Below are positions 50,582 to 60,102 of a stretch of 64,000 nt of DNA, in pieces. The stretch is taken from the NCBI RefSeq assembly GCF_001422285.1, contig NZ_LMMO01000003.1, forward strand, positions 62,763 through 126,762, in the 5' to 3' direction. Origin of the DNA: Frigoribacterium sp. Leaf263. GTDB lineage: Bacteria > Actinomycetota > Actinomycetes > Actinomycetales > Microbacteriaceae. A model generated the notes under the pieces. That model worked only from the letters and a program-made list of their open reading frames with translations. It was not told where the DNA came from and ran no database searches. Within the stretch, counting starts at the first letter, position 1. Every line of letters begins with the position of its first letter. The translations under genes and the position numbers were made by a program.

Positions 50582-51739
50582 ATGACCCACGGCTTCTCCA
50601 CCCGCGCCATCCACAGCGGCCAGGACTTCGACCCCACCACCGGTGCGGTCGTCCCGCCGATCTACCAGTCGTCGACCTTCGTCCAAGACGGCATCGGCGG
50701 GTTCCGCGGCGGCTACGAGTACGCCCGCTCGGCCAACCCCACGCGCGACTCGCTGCAGACCCTGCTCGCCGACCTCGAGGGCGGCAGCCACGCCTACAGC
50801 TTCGCGTCCGGCCTCGCCGCGGAGGACGCCCTGCTGCGGTCGGTGCTGCGTCCGGGCTCGCGCATCGTCATGGGCAACGACGTCTACGGCGGCACGCACC
50901 GACTCGTGAACCGGCTGCACGTGCCGTGGGGGGTGGTGCTCGAGACCGTCGAGATGACCGACCTCGACGCCGTCCGCGCCGCGGTCCGTCCGGGCGAGAC
51001 GGCGATCCTCTGGGTCGAGACCCCGAGCAACCCCCTGATGAAGATCAGCGACGTCACGGCGCTCGCCGAGATCGGTCACGCCGCCGGCGCGATCGTCGTC
51101 GTCGACAACACCTTCGCGTCGCCGTACCTGCAGCAGCCGCTGTCGCTCGGCGCCGACGCCGTCGTCCACTCGACGACCAAGTACATCGGCGGGCACTCGG
51201 ACGTCGTCGGGGGAGCCGTGGTCGTCGACGACGCGGAGCTCGCCGAGAAGATCGGGTTCCTGCAGTTCGGCGCCGGGGCCGTCTCGGCCCCCATGGAGGC
51301 CTGGCTGACCGTCCGCGGCATCAAGACGCTGGGGGTCCGGGTCGATCGCCACTCGTCGAACGCGGCCACGATCGCCGAGACGCTCGAGGGTCACCCGGCG
51401 ATCGATCGGGTCTACTACCCGGGGCTCGCCTCGCACCCCGGGCACGAGATCGCGGCCCGGCAGATGAGGGCCTTCGGGGGCATGATCTCCGTCTCGCTGG
51501 CGGACGGGCCCGCCGTGGCGCGTCGCTTCGCCGAGTCGACCGAGCTCTTCCAGCTCGCCGAGTCGCTCGGGGGCGTCGAGTCGCTGATCGGCTACCCCAC
51601 CGAGATGACGCACGCGTCGGTGCGCGGAACCGAGCTCGAGGTGCCCGAGACCGTGGTCCGGCTCTCGGTCGGAATCGAGGACGTCGACGACCTCCTGGCC
51701 GACGTGCTGCAGGCACTCGACCGCGCGACGACCGACTGA
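50582..51739 (+). CDS. Cystathionine gamma-synthase/gamma-lyase (PLP, Cys/Met metabolism)
   Basis: A 385-residue enzyme of the Cys/Met PLP family. PLP lysine K200 is in HSTTKYIGGHSD; VDNTFASPYLQQPLSLGAD and AGAVSAPMEAWLTVRGIKTL are standard. Next to cbs it most likely cleaves cystathionine to cysteine (gamma-lyase), completing homocysteine-to-cysteine conversion, although gamma-synthase activity cannot be excluded by sequence. ATG 50582 has a GAAAGGA site, and it is 43 nt after cbs in the same operon. Confidence 0.93.
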   Translation: MTHGFSTRAIHSGQDFDPTTGAVVPPIYQSSTFVQDGIGGFRGGYEYARSANPTRDSLQTLLADLEGGSHAYSFASGLAAEDALLRSVLRPGSRIVMGNDVYGGTHRLVNRLHVPWGVVLETVEMTDLDAVRAAVRPGETAILWVETPSNPLMKISDVTALAEIGHAAGAIVVVDNTFASPYLQQPLSLGADAVVHSTTKYIGGHSDVVGGAVVVDDAELAEKIGFLQFGAGAVSAPMEAWLTVRGIKTLGVRVDRHSSNAATIAETLEGHPAIDRVYYPGLASHPGHEIAARQMRAFGGMISVSLADGPAVARRFAESTELFQLAESLGGVESLIGYPTEMTHASVRGTELEVPETVVRLSVGIEDVDDLLADVLQALDRATTD

Positions 51740-51798
51740 CGTCCGCCCCGCCCCCGCCGACCGTCCGCGCCGGAGGGGGCGCGGCCTAGGCTGGGACG

Positions 51799-53178
51799 AT
51801 GACCGACGGCGTCCTGCGAACCCGGCCCGAGGGCGTCCTCAGCAGTCGCTATCGCCTGGCCACGCTGGGGATGTGCGCGCTGATCGGCATCGCGGCGTTC
51901 GAGTCGCTCGCCGTGACGACGATCATGCCCCTGATCAGCGCCGAGCTCGACGGGGAGCGCCTCTACTCGCTGAGCTTCGCCGCCCCGCTGGCGACCGGGC
52001 TGGTCGGCATGGTGGTGGCCGGCAACTGGGCCGATCGCAGCGGCCCCCGGGTCGTCGTCATCGCCTCGATGCTGCTCTTCGCGGTCGGCCTGCTCGTGGT
52101 CGGCACCGCGCCCGACATGCTGGTCTTCCTGCTGGGTCGTCTGGTCCAGGGGCTGGGGTCGGGCGCCGTCATCGTCGGGCTGTACGTGATGGTGGCCCGG
52201 CTGTTCCCACCGGGTCTGCACCCGTCGATCTTCGCCGGATTCGCCGCGGCCTGGGTCGTCCCCGCCCTCGTCGGTCCGCTGATCGCCGGCTTCATCGCCG
52301 AGACCCTCGGCTGGCACTGGGTCTTCATCGGCGCCGTCGTGCTGGCCGTCCCGGCGTTCGTCATGATCCTGCCGAGTCTCCGGCGGGTGCCCCCGCCGGC
52401 TCGGGCCGAGGGGGCCGACGTCGTCCCGTGGAGCCCGAGGCGCATCCTCTGGGCGGCGGGCGCCGCTCTCGGCGTCCTCGCCCTGAACCTCGTGAACGAG
52501 TTCGAGCCGGTGCTCGCGGTCGCCGTCGTCGTGGCAGCCGTCGCGGCCCTCGCGATCGCGTTGAGGCCGCTGCTGCCGCCCGGAACGCTGCGGGCCCGGC
52601 CGGGTCTTCCGACCCTCGTGCTCCTCCGGGGCCTGGCCGGGGCGGCGTTCCTCGCGAGCGAGGTCTACATCCCCTATCTGCTGCACGACCGGTACGGCTT
52701 CTCGGCCTCCGCCTCGGGCACGGCGCTCACGCTCGGCGCCCTCGGCTGGGCCCTCGCCAGCTGGGCCCAGGGGCGACTCGGCGACCGGGTGCCGCAGCGG
52801 ACCGGCATCCGGGTCGGCCTCGCGCTGGTGCTCGCCGGTCTCGTGGTCGCCGTCGTCACCCCCCTGCTCGACCTGGCCCCGGGGCTGCTCATCGCGACGT
52901 GGACCCTCGCGGGCTTCGGCATGGGGTTCATGTACCCGCGGTTCTCGGTGCTGACGCTCGCCCTGTCGACCCCGACCGATCGCGGGTTCAACAGCTCGGC
53001 GCTGACCATCTCCGACTCGGCCGGCTCCGCCGTCGCCCTGGCCGTCGCGGGCGGCGTGTTCGGGCTGCTCGGAGGGTCGCCCGGCGCCGCGGCGTTCGCC
53101 GCGTGCTTCGCCGTCGGCGCCCTCGTCGCGCTGCTGGCGCTGGTCCTCAGCGGGCGCGCGGTGCCGCGCCCGAGCTGA
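51799..53178 (+). CDS. MFS transporter (DHA2/EmrB-like)
   Basis: A 459-residue transporter with about 14 membrane segments. The first-half motif GNWADRSGPRVVVIAS matches MFS motif A in modified form, and GRLVQGLGSGAVIVGLYVMVARLFP is typical of drug:H+ antiporters. A second-half region around GFGMGFMYPRFSVLTLAL is conserved in actinobacterial members. A TAGGCT box ends 6 nt before the ATG (leaderless). Substrate unknown. The TGACCCGCGCCTCC repeat starts at its stop. Confidence 0.9.
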   Translation: MTDGVLRTRPEGVLSSRYRLATLGMCALIGIAAFESLAVTTIMPLISAELDGERLYSLSFAAPLATGLVGMVVAGNWADRSGPRVVVIASMLLFAVGLLVVGTAPDMLVFLLGRLVQGLGSGAVIVGLYVMVARLFPPGLHPSIFAGFAAAWVVPALVGPLIAGFIAETLGWHWVFIGAVVLAVPAFVMILPSLRRVPPPARAEGADVVPWSPRRILWAAGAALGVLALNLVNEFEPVLAVAVVVAAVAALAIALRPLLPPGTLRARPGLPTLVLLRGLAGAAFLASEVYIPYLLHDRYGFSASASGTALTLGALGWALASWAQGRLGDRVPQRTGIRVGLALVLAGLVVAVVTPLLDLAPGLLIATWTLAGFGMGFMYPRFSVLTLALSTPTDRGFNSSALTISDSAGSAVALAVAGGVFGLLGGSPGAAAFAACFAVGALVALLALVLSGRAVPRPS

Positions 53179-53189
53179 CCCGCGCCTCC
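53176..53189 (+). repeat. 14-mer repeat TGACCCGCGCCTCC at a stop codon, copy 3
   Basis: It starts at the TGA of the MFS gene, identical over 14 bases to the copies at 2709 and 10218. Confidence 0.6.
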
Positions 53190-53254
53190 CGCCGTGGGCG
53201 GCCCGTGGTCGTCGATCCGGTCCGCCGAACTGCATAATGGTCAGCAGACAGCGA

Positions 53255-53268
53255 TGTGTACGGTCACA
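53255..53268 (+). promoter_or_regulatory. LacI-type operator before the lacI-family gene
   Basis: TGTGTACGGTCACA differs by one base from the operator at 54452 and keeps the central CG typical of LacI-family sites. It lies about 10 nt downstream of the expected start from the CATAAT -10 box (53233-53238), placed for autorepression. Confidence 0.75.
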
Positions 53269-53297
53269 CCGCTCGGCAGCAGAGCGACGGAGCCACG

Positions 53298-54317
53298 GTG
53301 AAGCCTGACATCGACAAGGTGCGTGCTCCCAACATCCGCGACGTCGCCGCCCTCGCCGGGGTGTCGTACCAGACCGTCTCGAGGGTGCTGAACGACAGCC
53401 CGAGCATCCGGCCGGCCACGCGACAGCGGGTGCTCGACGTCATCGACGAGATCGGCTACCGGCCGAACCAGGCGGCCCGGGCCCTCGTCACCAGCCGCTC
53501 GCGGGCCATCGGGGTGCTGACGCTGCAGAACGTCCACTTCGGGCCGCAGACCATGGTGAACGCGATCGAGGCCGAGGCGCGCGCCGCCGGCTACCGGCTG
53601 AGCATCGCGAGCACGACGCGGGCCGACGGGGACGTGCGCGCGAGCCTCGACCTGCTGACGAGCCAGGCGGTCGAGGCGATCATCGTCATCGCGCCCCAAC
53701 GCAAGTTCTTCGACATCATCGACGAGCTCGATCTCGACGTGCCGATCGTCGCCCTCGACTCGACCCAGCGCAATCGTGCGCACAGCCTCTCGGTCGACCA
53801 GTTCGCCGGCGCGCGTCTGGCGACCCGGCATCTCATCGACCTCGGTCATCGGCACATCGTGCACGTGGCCGGCCCGCAGGACTGGATCGAGGCCGACGAG
53901 CGCATGCAGGGCTTCCTCTTCGAGATGGGCGAGGCCGAGCTCTCCATCGAGCCGCCCATCCTCGGCGACCTGACCGCCGACTTCGGGTACCTCGCAGGCA
54001 AGGAGCTGCTGCGTCGTCGCGACTTCACGGCCGTCTTCGCGGCGAACGACCTGATGGCCGTCGGGCTCCTCCACGCGTTCCGCGAGGCCGACGTCGACGT
54101 CCCGCGCGAGGTCAGCGTCGTCGGCTTCGACGACGCCCCGACCGCGGCGCACCTCTGGCCGCCGCTCACGACGGTCCGTCAGGACTTCGATCTGATCGGC
54201 CGTCGGGCCGTCGAGCTCGTCATCGGCGAGCTCGAGGGTCGAGAGGTCGTGGACCGCACCCTGCTGGCCGCCGAGCTCATCGTCCGCGCCTCGACCGACC
54301 GGCCCTGGTTCCTCTGA
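53298..54317 (+). CDS. LacI family transcriptional repressor of the monosaccharide ABC operon
   Basis: A 339-residue repressor with the LacI helix-turn-helix and hinge at the N-terminus (RDVAALAGVSYQTVSRVLND, SIRPATRQRVLDVI and GYRPNQAARALVTSRS) and a periplasmic-binding-protein-like sensor domain with LGHRHIVHVAGPQDW and VFAANDLMAVGLLHAF. GTG 53298 has GGAG upstream. Matching palindromes in front of this gene and of the mmsA operon 317 bp downstream show its likely targets. The inducer is presumably the sugar that ChvE binds. An earlier in-frame codon lies across the operator and is not used. Confidence 0.94.
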   Translation: MKPDIDKVRAPNIRDVAALAGVSYQTVSRVLNDSPSIRPATRQRVLDVIDEIGYRPNQAARALVTSRSRAIGVLTLQNVHFGPQTMVNAIEAEARAAGYRLSIASTTRADGDVRASLDLLTSQAVEAIIVIAPQRKFFDIIDELDLDVPIVALDSTQRNRAHSLSVDQFAGARLATRHLIDLGHRHIVHVAGPQDWIEADERMQGFLFEMGEAELSIEPPILGDLTADFGYLAGKELLRRRDFTAVFAANDLMAVGLLHAFREADVDVPREVSVVGFDDAPTAAHLWPPLTTVRQDFDLIGRRAVELVIGELEGREVVDRTLLAAELIVRASTDRPWFL

Positions 54318-54408
54318 CGGCAGGCGGCGCGGCGACGTCCCCGCGCCTCCTCGGCGGGTCCGTCGCGACGGCGATCCGGCGGGCTTCATAACAGATCGGC
54401 CACGGCAT

Positions 54409-54437
54409 TTGACACGGGGCATTCCCAGGATTAGCTT
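54409..54437 (+). promoter_or_regulatory. Promoter of the mmsA-mmsB-chvE operon
   Basis: A consensus -35 TTGACA (54409-54414) and a -10 TAGCTT (54432-54437) with a 17-bp spacer. Transcription would begin near 54444, just before the operator at 54452. The 317-bp intergenic region otherwise holds no gene. Confidence 0.8.
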
Positions 54438-54451
54438 TGCTCCAGTCGCGG

Positions 54452-54465
54452 TGTGAACGGTCACA
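54452..54465 (+). promoter_or_regulatory. LacI-type operator of the mmsA-mmsB-chvE operon
   Basis: TGTGAACGGTCACA has perfect TGTGA/TCACA arms around a CG-centred core. It lies within 10-20 nt downstream of the predicted start of transcription, where a bound repressor would block RNA polymerase. It matches the site before the LacI gene at 13 of 14 positions. Confidence 0.85.
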
Positions 54466-54634
54466 TTCAGTCCCCGCCCTGATCCGCCGCCCTCGGCGCG
54501 GGTCGCCACCCGACGTCGAACAGACAGTGCCCACCACGCCTCGCGGCGGGGCGGACCGACAGAGAAGTCGAACGTGGAGGTCAGCGTGCCCGGTGCACAC
54601 ATCGCGACGAACGGAACCCCCGGGGGTGACTCGC

Positions 54635-56182
54635 GTGGCTGAGTCCCCGATCATCCTCGAGATGCGCAGCATCACGAAGGAGTTCCCCGGCGTCAAGGCG
54701 CTCGACTCCGTGTCGATGCAGGTGCGGGCCGGAGAGGTCCACGCCATCTGCGGCGAGAACGGCGCCGGCAAGTCGACCCTCATGAAGGTCCTCTCGGGCG
54801 TCTACCCGTACGGCACCTACGCCGGCGACATCGTCTACCAGGGCGACGAGATGCGCTTCCGCGACATCAAGTCGAGCGAGTCGGCCGGCATCGTGATCAT
54901 CCACCAGGAGCTCGCGCTGATCCCCGAGCTCTCGATCACCGAGAACATCTTCCTGGGCAACGAGCCCACCCGCTTCGGCGCCATCGACTGGACGACCGCC
55001 AAGCTCCGCGCCATCGACCTGCTCGCCCGCGTCGGTCTGAAGGACGACCCCGACACGGCCATCAAGAACCTCGGCGTGGGCAAGCAGCAGCTGGTGGAGA
55101 TCGCGAAGGCGCTCAACAAGAACGTCAAGCTGCTCATCCTCGACGAGCCCACGGCCGCGCTCAACGAGGCCGACTCGCAGCACCTGCTCGACCTCATCCG
55201 CGGGCTCAAGGGCCGCGGCATCGCGTCGATCATGATCAGCCACAAGCTCAACGAGATCGAGGCCATCGCCGACTCGATCACGATCATCCGCGACGGCAAG
55301 ACGATCGAGACGCTCGACGTGAAGGCGGACGGCGTCAACGAGGACCGCATCATCCGCGGCATGGTCGGCCGCAACCTCGCGAGCCGATTCCCCGACCGCA
55401 GCCCGAAGATCGGCGAGGTCTTCTTCGAGGTCAAGGACTGGTGGGTCCGTCACCCGCAGACCGCCGAGCGCTTCGTCTGCAAGGGCTCGAACATCACGGT
55501 GCGCCGCGGTGAGATCGTCGGTCTCGCCGGGCTGATGGGCGCCGGTCGCACCGAGCTCGCGATGAGCGTGTTCGGTCGGTCGTACGGGCAGTTCGTCTCG
55601 GGCACGATCGTCAAGGACGGTCACGAGGTCGAGATCAAGAACGTCCGCGACGCCATCGACAACGGACTGGCCTACGTCTCCGAAGACCGGAAGGTGCTCG
55701 GGCTCAACCTGCTCGACGACATCAAGCGCTCGACGGTGTCCGCCAAGCTGACGAAGATCTCGCGCGGCACGGTCGTCGACCGCTACCAGGAGCACACGAT
55801 CGCCGAGGAGTACCGCAAGAGCCTCCGCGTGAAGACGCCCACGGTCGACGAGGGCGTGGCCAAGCTGTCCGGCGGCAACCAGCAGAAGGTCGTCCTGGCG
55901 AAGTGGATGTTCACCGACCCCGACCTGCTGATCCTCGACGAGCCGACCCGCGGCATCGACGTGGGCGCCAAGTTCGAGATCTACAACATCATCAACCAGC
56001 TCGCGGCCCAGGGTAAGGGCGTCATCGTGATCTCGTCCGAGCTGCCCGAGCTGCTCGGTCTCTCGGATCGCATCTACACGATCTTCGAGGGCACCGTCAC
56101 CAACGAGATCGACGCGTCCGAGGCCGATGCCGAGACGCTGATGAGAACAATGACGTCGAAGAAGAAGGAGAACGCCGCATGA
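54635..56182 (+). CDS. mmsA: Multiple monosaccharide ABC transporter ATP-binding protein
   Basis: A 515-residue CUT2-family ATPase with two fused ATPase domains. The first has Walker [10 protein letters not shown], a signature region [15 protein letters not shown] and Walker [12 protein letters not shown]. The second has a degenerate Walker A ([11 protein letters not shown]) and the signature [14 protein letters not shown] with [12 protein letters not shown], as in XylG/GguA proteins. The opening [20 protein letters not shown] is close to GguA. GTG 54635 gives this start; GTG 54626 is in frame. It energises import with the permease and ChvE-like binding protein, under control of the LacI repressor. 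Confidence 0.94.
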   Translation: MAESPIILEMRSITKEFPGVKALDSVSMQVRAGEVHAICGENGAGKSTLMKVLSGVYPYGTYAGDIVYQGDEMRFRDIKSSESAGIVIIHQELALIPELSITENIFLGNEPTRFGAIDWTTAKLRAIDLLARVGLKDDPDTAIKNLGVGKQQLVEIAKALNKNVKLLILDEPTAALNEADSQHLLDLIRGLKGRGIASIMISHKLNEIEAIADSITIIRDGKTIETLDVKADGVNEDRIIRGMVGRNLASRFPDRSPKIGEVFFEVKDWWVRHPQTAERFVCKGSNITVRRGEIVGLAGLMGAGRTELAMSVFGRSYGQFVSGTIVKDGHEVEIKNVRDAIDNGLAYVSEDRKVLGLNLLDDIKRSTVSAKLTKISRGTVVDRYQEHTIAEEYRKSLRVKTPTVDEGVAKLSGGNQQKVVLAKWMFTDPDLLILDEPTRGIDVGAKFEIYNIINQLAAQGKGVIVISSELPELLGLSDRIYTIFEGTVTNEIDASEADAETLMRTMTSKKKENAA

Positions 56183-57555
56183 GTGGCATCAAAGACCTGA
56201 AGAAGGTGTTCGGCGGCAACCAGTCGAACGCCCGCCAGTTCGGGATGATCGCGACCCTGGTGGTCGCCATCCTGATCTTCCAGGTGCTCACGGGCGGACT
56301 CACCCTCGACCCGCCGAACCTGATCGCTCTGGTCAGCCAGTACTCGTACATCCTGATCCTCGCCATCGGCATGGTGATGGTCATCGTCGCCGGGCACATC
56401 GACCTCTCCGTCGGCTCGGTCGCGGCGTTCGTCGGCATCATGGTCGCGACCTCGATGACCACCTGGAACTTCCCCTGGCCCGTCGCCATCGTCTTCGGCC
56501 TCGTCGTGGGCGCCGCGATCGGCGCCTGGCAGGGCTTCTGGGTCGCGTACGTCGGAGTGCCCGCGTTCATCGTGACGCTCGCCGGCATGCTGCTGTTCCG
56601 CGGTGCCAACCAGTTCGTCGGCAACGCGGTCACCCTGCCCGTCCCCGAGGGCTACACGGTCATCGGCGCCGGCTACCTGCCCGAGTTCGGCCCGAACACC
56701 GGGTACAACAACGCGACCCTGCTGCTCGGGCTCGTCCTGGCCGCCGTCGTCGTCTGGCGCGAGTTCCGCCTGCGTCGCAAGCAGCAGGCCATGGGCTCCG
56801 ACATGGCGCCGATGTGGGTCAGCCTCGTCAAGATCGGCGTGCTCGTCGCCATCATCCTGTACGCCGCCACGCTCTTCGGCGGCGGTCGGGTGGGCACCTC
56901 GTTCCCGATCTCGGGCATCATCCTCGGCGTGCTCGTGCTGGTCTACGGCTTCATCACGCAGAACACGATCTTCGGTCGCCACATCTACGCCGTCGGCGGC
57001 AACTCGCACGCCGCCGAGCTCTCGGGCGTCAACGCCCGCCGGGTCAACTTCCTGGTCATGATGAACATGTCCGTCCTGGCCGCGGTCGCCGGCATGATCT
57101 ACGTCGCCCGAGCCGGAGCCTCCGGACCTCAGGACGGCCTCAACTGGGAGCTCGACGCCATCGCGTCGGTCTTCATCGGTGGAGCGGCGGTCGCGGGCGG
57201 CATCGGGACCGTCACCGGCTCGATCGTCGGTGGTTTCGTCATCGCCGTGCTGAACAACGGTCTGCAGCTGCTCGGAGTCGGCTCCGACAAGGTCCAGATG
57301 ATCAAGGGCCTCGTGCTGCTGATCGCGGTGGCCGTCGACGTCTACAACAAGAGCCAGGGCCGACCGTCCATCACGGGCTTCCTGACCCGTGGGCTGAACC
57401 GCGACAAGAACGGCGTCGCGGCACCCGCCGCCGCGCAGTCCGCGGCCGGCACCCAGAACGGCGTCGGTCCGTCGACCGACTCCGCGAGCCCCGTCCTCAC
57501 CCCCAACGGCGACGTGTCCGACGTGCAGCGTCCGAACTCGACGACCCCCAACTAG
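56179..57555 (+). CDS. mmsB: Multiple monosaccharide ABC transporter permease
   Basis: A 458-residue membrane permease of the XylH/GguB type with about ten helices. [19 protein letters not shown] is the CUT2 hallmark, and [20 protein letters not shown] and [20 protein letters not shown] follow. The last 50 residues are a hydrophilic, Ala/Pro/Ser-rich tail. ATG overlaps the mmsA stop as ATGA. A single permease forms a homodimer in this family. Confidence 0.95.
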   Translation: MSGIKDLKKVFGGNQSNARQFGMIATLVVAILIFQVLTGGLTLDPPNLIALVSQYSYILILAIGMVMVIVAGHIDLSVGSVAAFVGIMVATSMTTWNFPWPVAIVFGLVVGAAIGAWQGFWVAYVGVPAFIVTLAGMLLFRGANQFVGNAVTLPVPEGYTVIGAGYLPEFGPNTGYNNATLLLGLVLAAVVVWREFRLRRKQQAMGSDMAPMWVSLVKIGVLVAIILYAATLFGGGRVGTSFPISGIILGVLVLVYGFITQNTIFGRHIYAVGGNSHAAELSGVNARRVNFLVMMNMSVLAAVAGMIYVARAGASGPQDGLNWELDAIASVFIGGAAVAGGIGTVTGSIVGGFVIAVLNNGLQLLGVGSDKVQMIKGLVLLIAVAVDVYNKSQGRPSITGFLTRGLNRDKNGVAAPAAAQSAAGTQNGVGPSTDSASPVLTPNGDVSDVQRPNSTTPN

Positions 57556-57603
57556 ACCCTCCACCCGGCGCGACCGTCCACGACGGCCGGCCGCGCCTCC
57601 CCG

Positions 57604-57623
57604 GGGTCGTCGCTCGACGACCC
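57604..57623 (+). other. Stem-loop before the chvE-like gene
   Basis: An 8-bp perfect stem GGGTCGTC/GACGACCC with tetraloop GCTC lies 48 nt after the mmsB stop and 37 nt before the binding-protein start. As in the other sugar operon, it may set the level of the binding-protein mRNA. Confidence 0.55.
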
Positions 57624-57660
57624 GCCTCGCACCACCTCACACACGAGAAAGAGACACAGC

Positions 57661-58758
57661 ATGCGCAAAATCGCGCTGGCGACCATGGCGGTCGCCGCAG
57701 CAACGACGCTGATCCTGAGCGGCTGCTCGAACTCCGCCCGCACCGAGGCCGGATCGGGCGACGCGTCCGCCGGCTTCGAGCAGGGCTCGATCGTCGGGGT
57801 CGCGCTCCCCGCGAAGACCAGTGAGAACTGGGTCCTCGCCGGCGACCTCTTCAACGAGGACCTCGAGGCCGCGGGCTTCGAGCCCGACGTGCAGTACGCG
57901 GCCGCCAGCGGCACCGTCGCGAACCAGCAGGAGCAGATCCAGTCGATGGTCACCAAGGGTGCGAAGGTCATCGTCATCGGCGCCGCCGACGGCGGTCAGC
58001 TCGGCACGCAGGTCAAGGCGGCGCACGACGCCGGCGCGATCGTCATCGCCTACGACCGTCTGATCCTCAACACCGAGGACGTCGACTACTACGTCGCCTA
58101 CGACAACTACAAGGTCGGCGAGCTCCAGGGCCAGGCCCTCCTCGACGGCATGAAGGCCAAGAAGGCCGACGGCCCGTACAACATCGAGCTGTTCTCGGGC
58201 TCGTCCGACGACGCCAACTCGGCCGTGTTCTTCGACGGTGCGATGAGCGTCCTGCAGCCGGCCATCGACGACGGCACCGTCGTCGTGGGCTCGGACCAGA
58301 CCGACATCAAGCAGACGGCGACCGACGGCTGGAAGGCCGAGAACGCCCAGCGCCGCATGGACTCGCTGCTCACCAGCACCTACACCGACACCGAGCTCGA
58401 CGGCGTGCTGAGCCCCAACGACACGCTCGCCCGCGCCATCATCACCTCGGTGAAGCAGGCCGGCAAGGACGTCCCGGTCGTCACCGGTCAGGACTCCGAG
58501 GTCGAGTCGGTCAAGTCGATCATGGCCGACGAGCAGTACTCCACCATCAACAAGGACACCCGCAACCTGGTCAAGCAGGCCGTGGCCATGGTGACCTCGG
58601 TCTCCGAGGGCGACACCGCCGAGACGAACGACGACGAGTCGTACGACAACGGCTCGAAGGTCGTCCCCGCGTACCTCCTGCCCCCGCAGATCGTCACGAA
58701 GGAGAACGCGGCCGAGGCCTATGCCAACGACCCCACGCTGGGCCCGTTGACCAAGTAG
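57661..58758 (+). CDS. chvE: ChvE-like multiple-sugar binding lipoprotein
   Basis: A 365-residue family-1 periplasmic-type binding protein anchored as a lipoprotein: signal MRKIALATMAVAAATTLILS with lipobox LSGC and C22. The mature part shows VGVALPAKTSENWVLAGDLF, IGAADGGQLGTQVKAAHDAG and IAYDRLILNTEDVDYYVAYD, matching the ChvE/XylF group that binds xylose, glucose, galactose or arabinose. It is last in the operon, as often seen for ChvE-GguAB relatives in other order. A hairpin terminator follows. Confidence 0.93.
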   Translation: MRKIALATMAVAAATTLILSGCSNSARTEAGSGDASAGFEQGSIVGVALPAKTSENWVLAGDLFNEDLEAAGFEPDVQYAAASGTVANQQEQIQSMVTKGAKVIVIGAADGGQLGTQVKAAHDAGAIVIAYDRLILNTEDVDYYVAYDNYKVGELQGQALLDGMKAKKADGPYNIELFSGSSDDANSAVFFDGAMSVLQPAIDDGTVVVGSDQTDIKQTATDGWKAENAQRRMDSLLTSTYTDTELDGVLSPNDTLARAIITSVKQAGKDVPVVTGQDSEVESVKSIMADEQYSTINKDTRNLVKQAVAMVTSVSEGDTAETNDDESYDNGSKVVPAYLLPPQIVTKENAAEAYANDPTLGPLTK

Positions 58759-58777
58759 TCGCACCGACAGCACCAGA

Positions 58778-58813
58778 CGAGAGCCGATCGCCCAGCCGGG
58801 TGGTCGGCTCTCG
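58778..58813 (+). terminator. Terminator after the chvE-like gene
   Basis: A perfect 10-bp stem CGAGAGCCGA/TCGGCTCTCG with a 16-nt loop, 20 nt after the stop. No strong T-run follows. It ends 17 nt before the -10 box of the next gene. Confidence 0.7.
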
Positions 58814-58841
58814 CCGTGCGCCCGCTTGCTACGGTGACGGG

Positions 58842-59378
58842 ATGGACGAGGAGGCGCGGGTCGGCACGGTCGCGCCCGTCACGATCGAGCTGCTGCTCGC
58901 GTCACCGCGCTCCCGGTACGTCGGGCGCCCCTCCGACGGGCCCGAGCCCGCGACGGACGACGAGACGCCCGATCGCATCGAGCTCCGAGCCGGACTCGGC
59001 ATCGTCGGCGACCGCTACTTCGCGAGACCGGCCCACCGCGGCGCGTCCGTGACCCTGCTCGCCGCGGAGTCCCTCGAGACCGTCGCGCGCCTCCTCGGCT
59101 CCGGGGTGCTGGATCCGGCCGCCGCGAGACGGAACATCGTGCTGCGCGGCGTCGACGTCGACGCCCTGCTTGGCTTCGAGTTCTCGCTCGACTCGGGGGA
59201 GGGGCCGGTCGTGCTGCGGGCGAACCGCCCCGCGAACCCCTGCGCCTGGATGGACGTCGTGCTCGCACCCGGCGCGTTCCGTGCGATGCGGGGACGCGGG
59301 GGCGTGCGCTGCGAGCCGCTCAGCGACGGCGCGCTGACCCTCGGTCCGGCCGTGCTCTCGGTCGAGGGCGCCGTCTGA
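58842..59378 (+). CDS. MOSC domain protein
   Basis: A 178-residue protein with the MOSC fold, a beta-rich domain related to the molybdenum-cofactor sulfurase C-terminus. ELRAGLGIVGDRYFARPAHRG, RRNIVLRGVDVDALLGFEFSL and the conserved Cys in RPANPCAWMD are the family marks. MOSC proteins are thought to carry or transfer sulfur or detoxify N-hydroxylated compounds. The start lies 6 nt after a TACGGT box (leaderless). The first 10 residues are Glu/Arg-rich. Convergent with the TetR gene. Confidence 0.9.
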   Translation: MDEEARVGTVAPVTIELLLASPRSRYVGRPSDGPEPATDDETPDRIELRAGLGIVGDRYFARPAHRGASVTLLAAESLETVARLLGSGVLDPAAARRNIVLRGVDVDALLGFEFSLDSGEGPVVLRANRPANPCAWMDVVLAPGAFRAMRGRGGVRCEPLSDGALTLGPAVLSVEGAV

Positions 59379-59385
59379 CGAGGGG

Positions 59386-59952
59386 TCAGCGCCACCAGGC
59401 GGGAATCATCGCGGTGATCGTGTCGAGGAGCGTCCTGCGGCTCGTCCGGCGACCGCCGAGCCAGGCCTCGATGGCGCCCACGAGCGCGTGCGCGAAGAAC
59501 CCCGACGCGATGTGCGGCGCGATGCCGTCGGGTGCCGTGCCGACCGGCAGGGCCTCGATGTGCGTCAGGGACGTGGCCGCGAAGTGCTCGGCCAGGGTCT
59601 GGTGGATCGACGCGTCGAGCCGATCGGGCAGGGCCAGGCGGTAGACGTCGCGGTAGCGCACGACGTGGTCGACGACCCTCTCGACGGCCCACCGGGTGAC
59701 CGCCTCGGGGTCGGCGTCGGGTTCCGACCGCCGAGCGGCGTCCTCGTCGCGGATGGCGTCGAGCTCGGGGGTCAGCACGGCGGCGAGGAGGCTGCCGGGA
59801 GACGTGGCGTGGCTGTAGAAGGTGGCGCGGTTGATGCCGGCGGCCCGGGTGACGTCGGCGACCGTGATGGTCGAGACGGGCCGGCTCGAGGCCAGGTCGA
59901 TGATCGCGGCGTGCAGCGAGCGGGTCGTCTGGACGATTCGGGCGTCGACCAT
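59386..59952 (-). CDS. TetR family transcriptional regulator
   Basis: A 188-residue regulator. The N-terminal helix-turn-helix reads TITVADVTRAAGINRATFYSHATSPGSLL, and the rest is a helical ligand-binding domain with HTLAEHFAATSLTHIEAL. ATG 59952 follows AGGAGG. It is divergent from the Bcr/CflA-type exporter gene across a 316-bp region and probably represses it. A TAGGCT box on the minus strand (60008-60003) may be its -10. The ligand is unknown. Confidence 0.9.
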   Translation of the reverse strand: MVDARIVQTTRSLHAAIIDLASSRPVSTITVADVTRAAGINRATFYSHATSPGSLLAAVLTPELDAIRDEDAARRSEPDADPEAVTRWAVERVVDHVVRYRDVYRLALPDRLDASIHQTLAEHFAATSLTHIEALPVGTAPDGIAPHIASGFFAHALVGAIEAWLGGRRTSRRTLLDTITAMIPAWWR

Positions 59953-60102
59953 CGGTGGCCTCCTGGGGGCGATTCGGGGCCCGAACGAGCGGGACTGACC
60001 CGAGCCTAGACCGTGCGGACCGCCGTCAGGATCCGTGTCGAGTCCGCGATCCCCTCGGCCGGCGGCCGGTCCGATCCGGCCGGGGGAGCGGTACGCTTGA
60101 CG

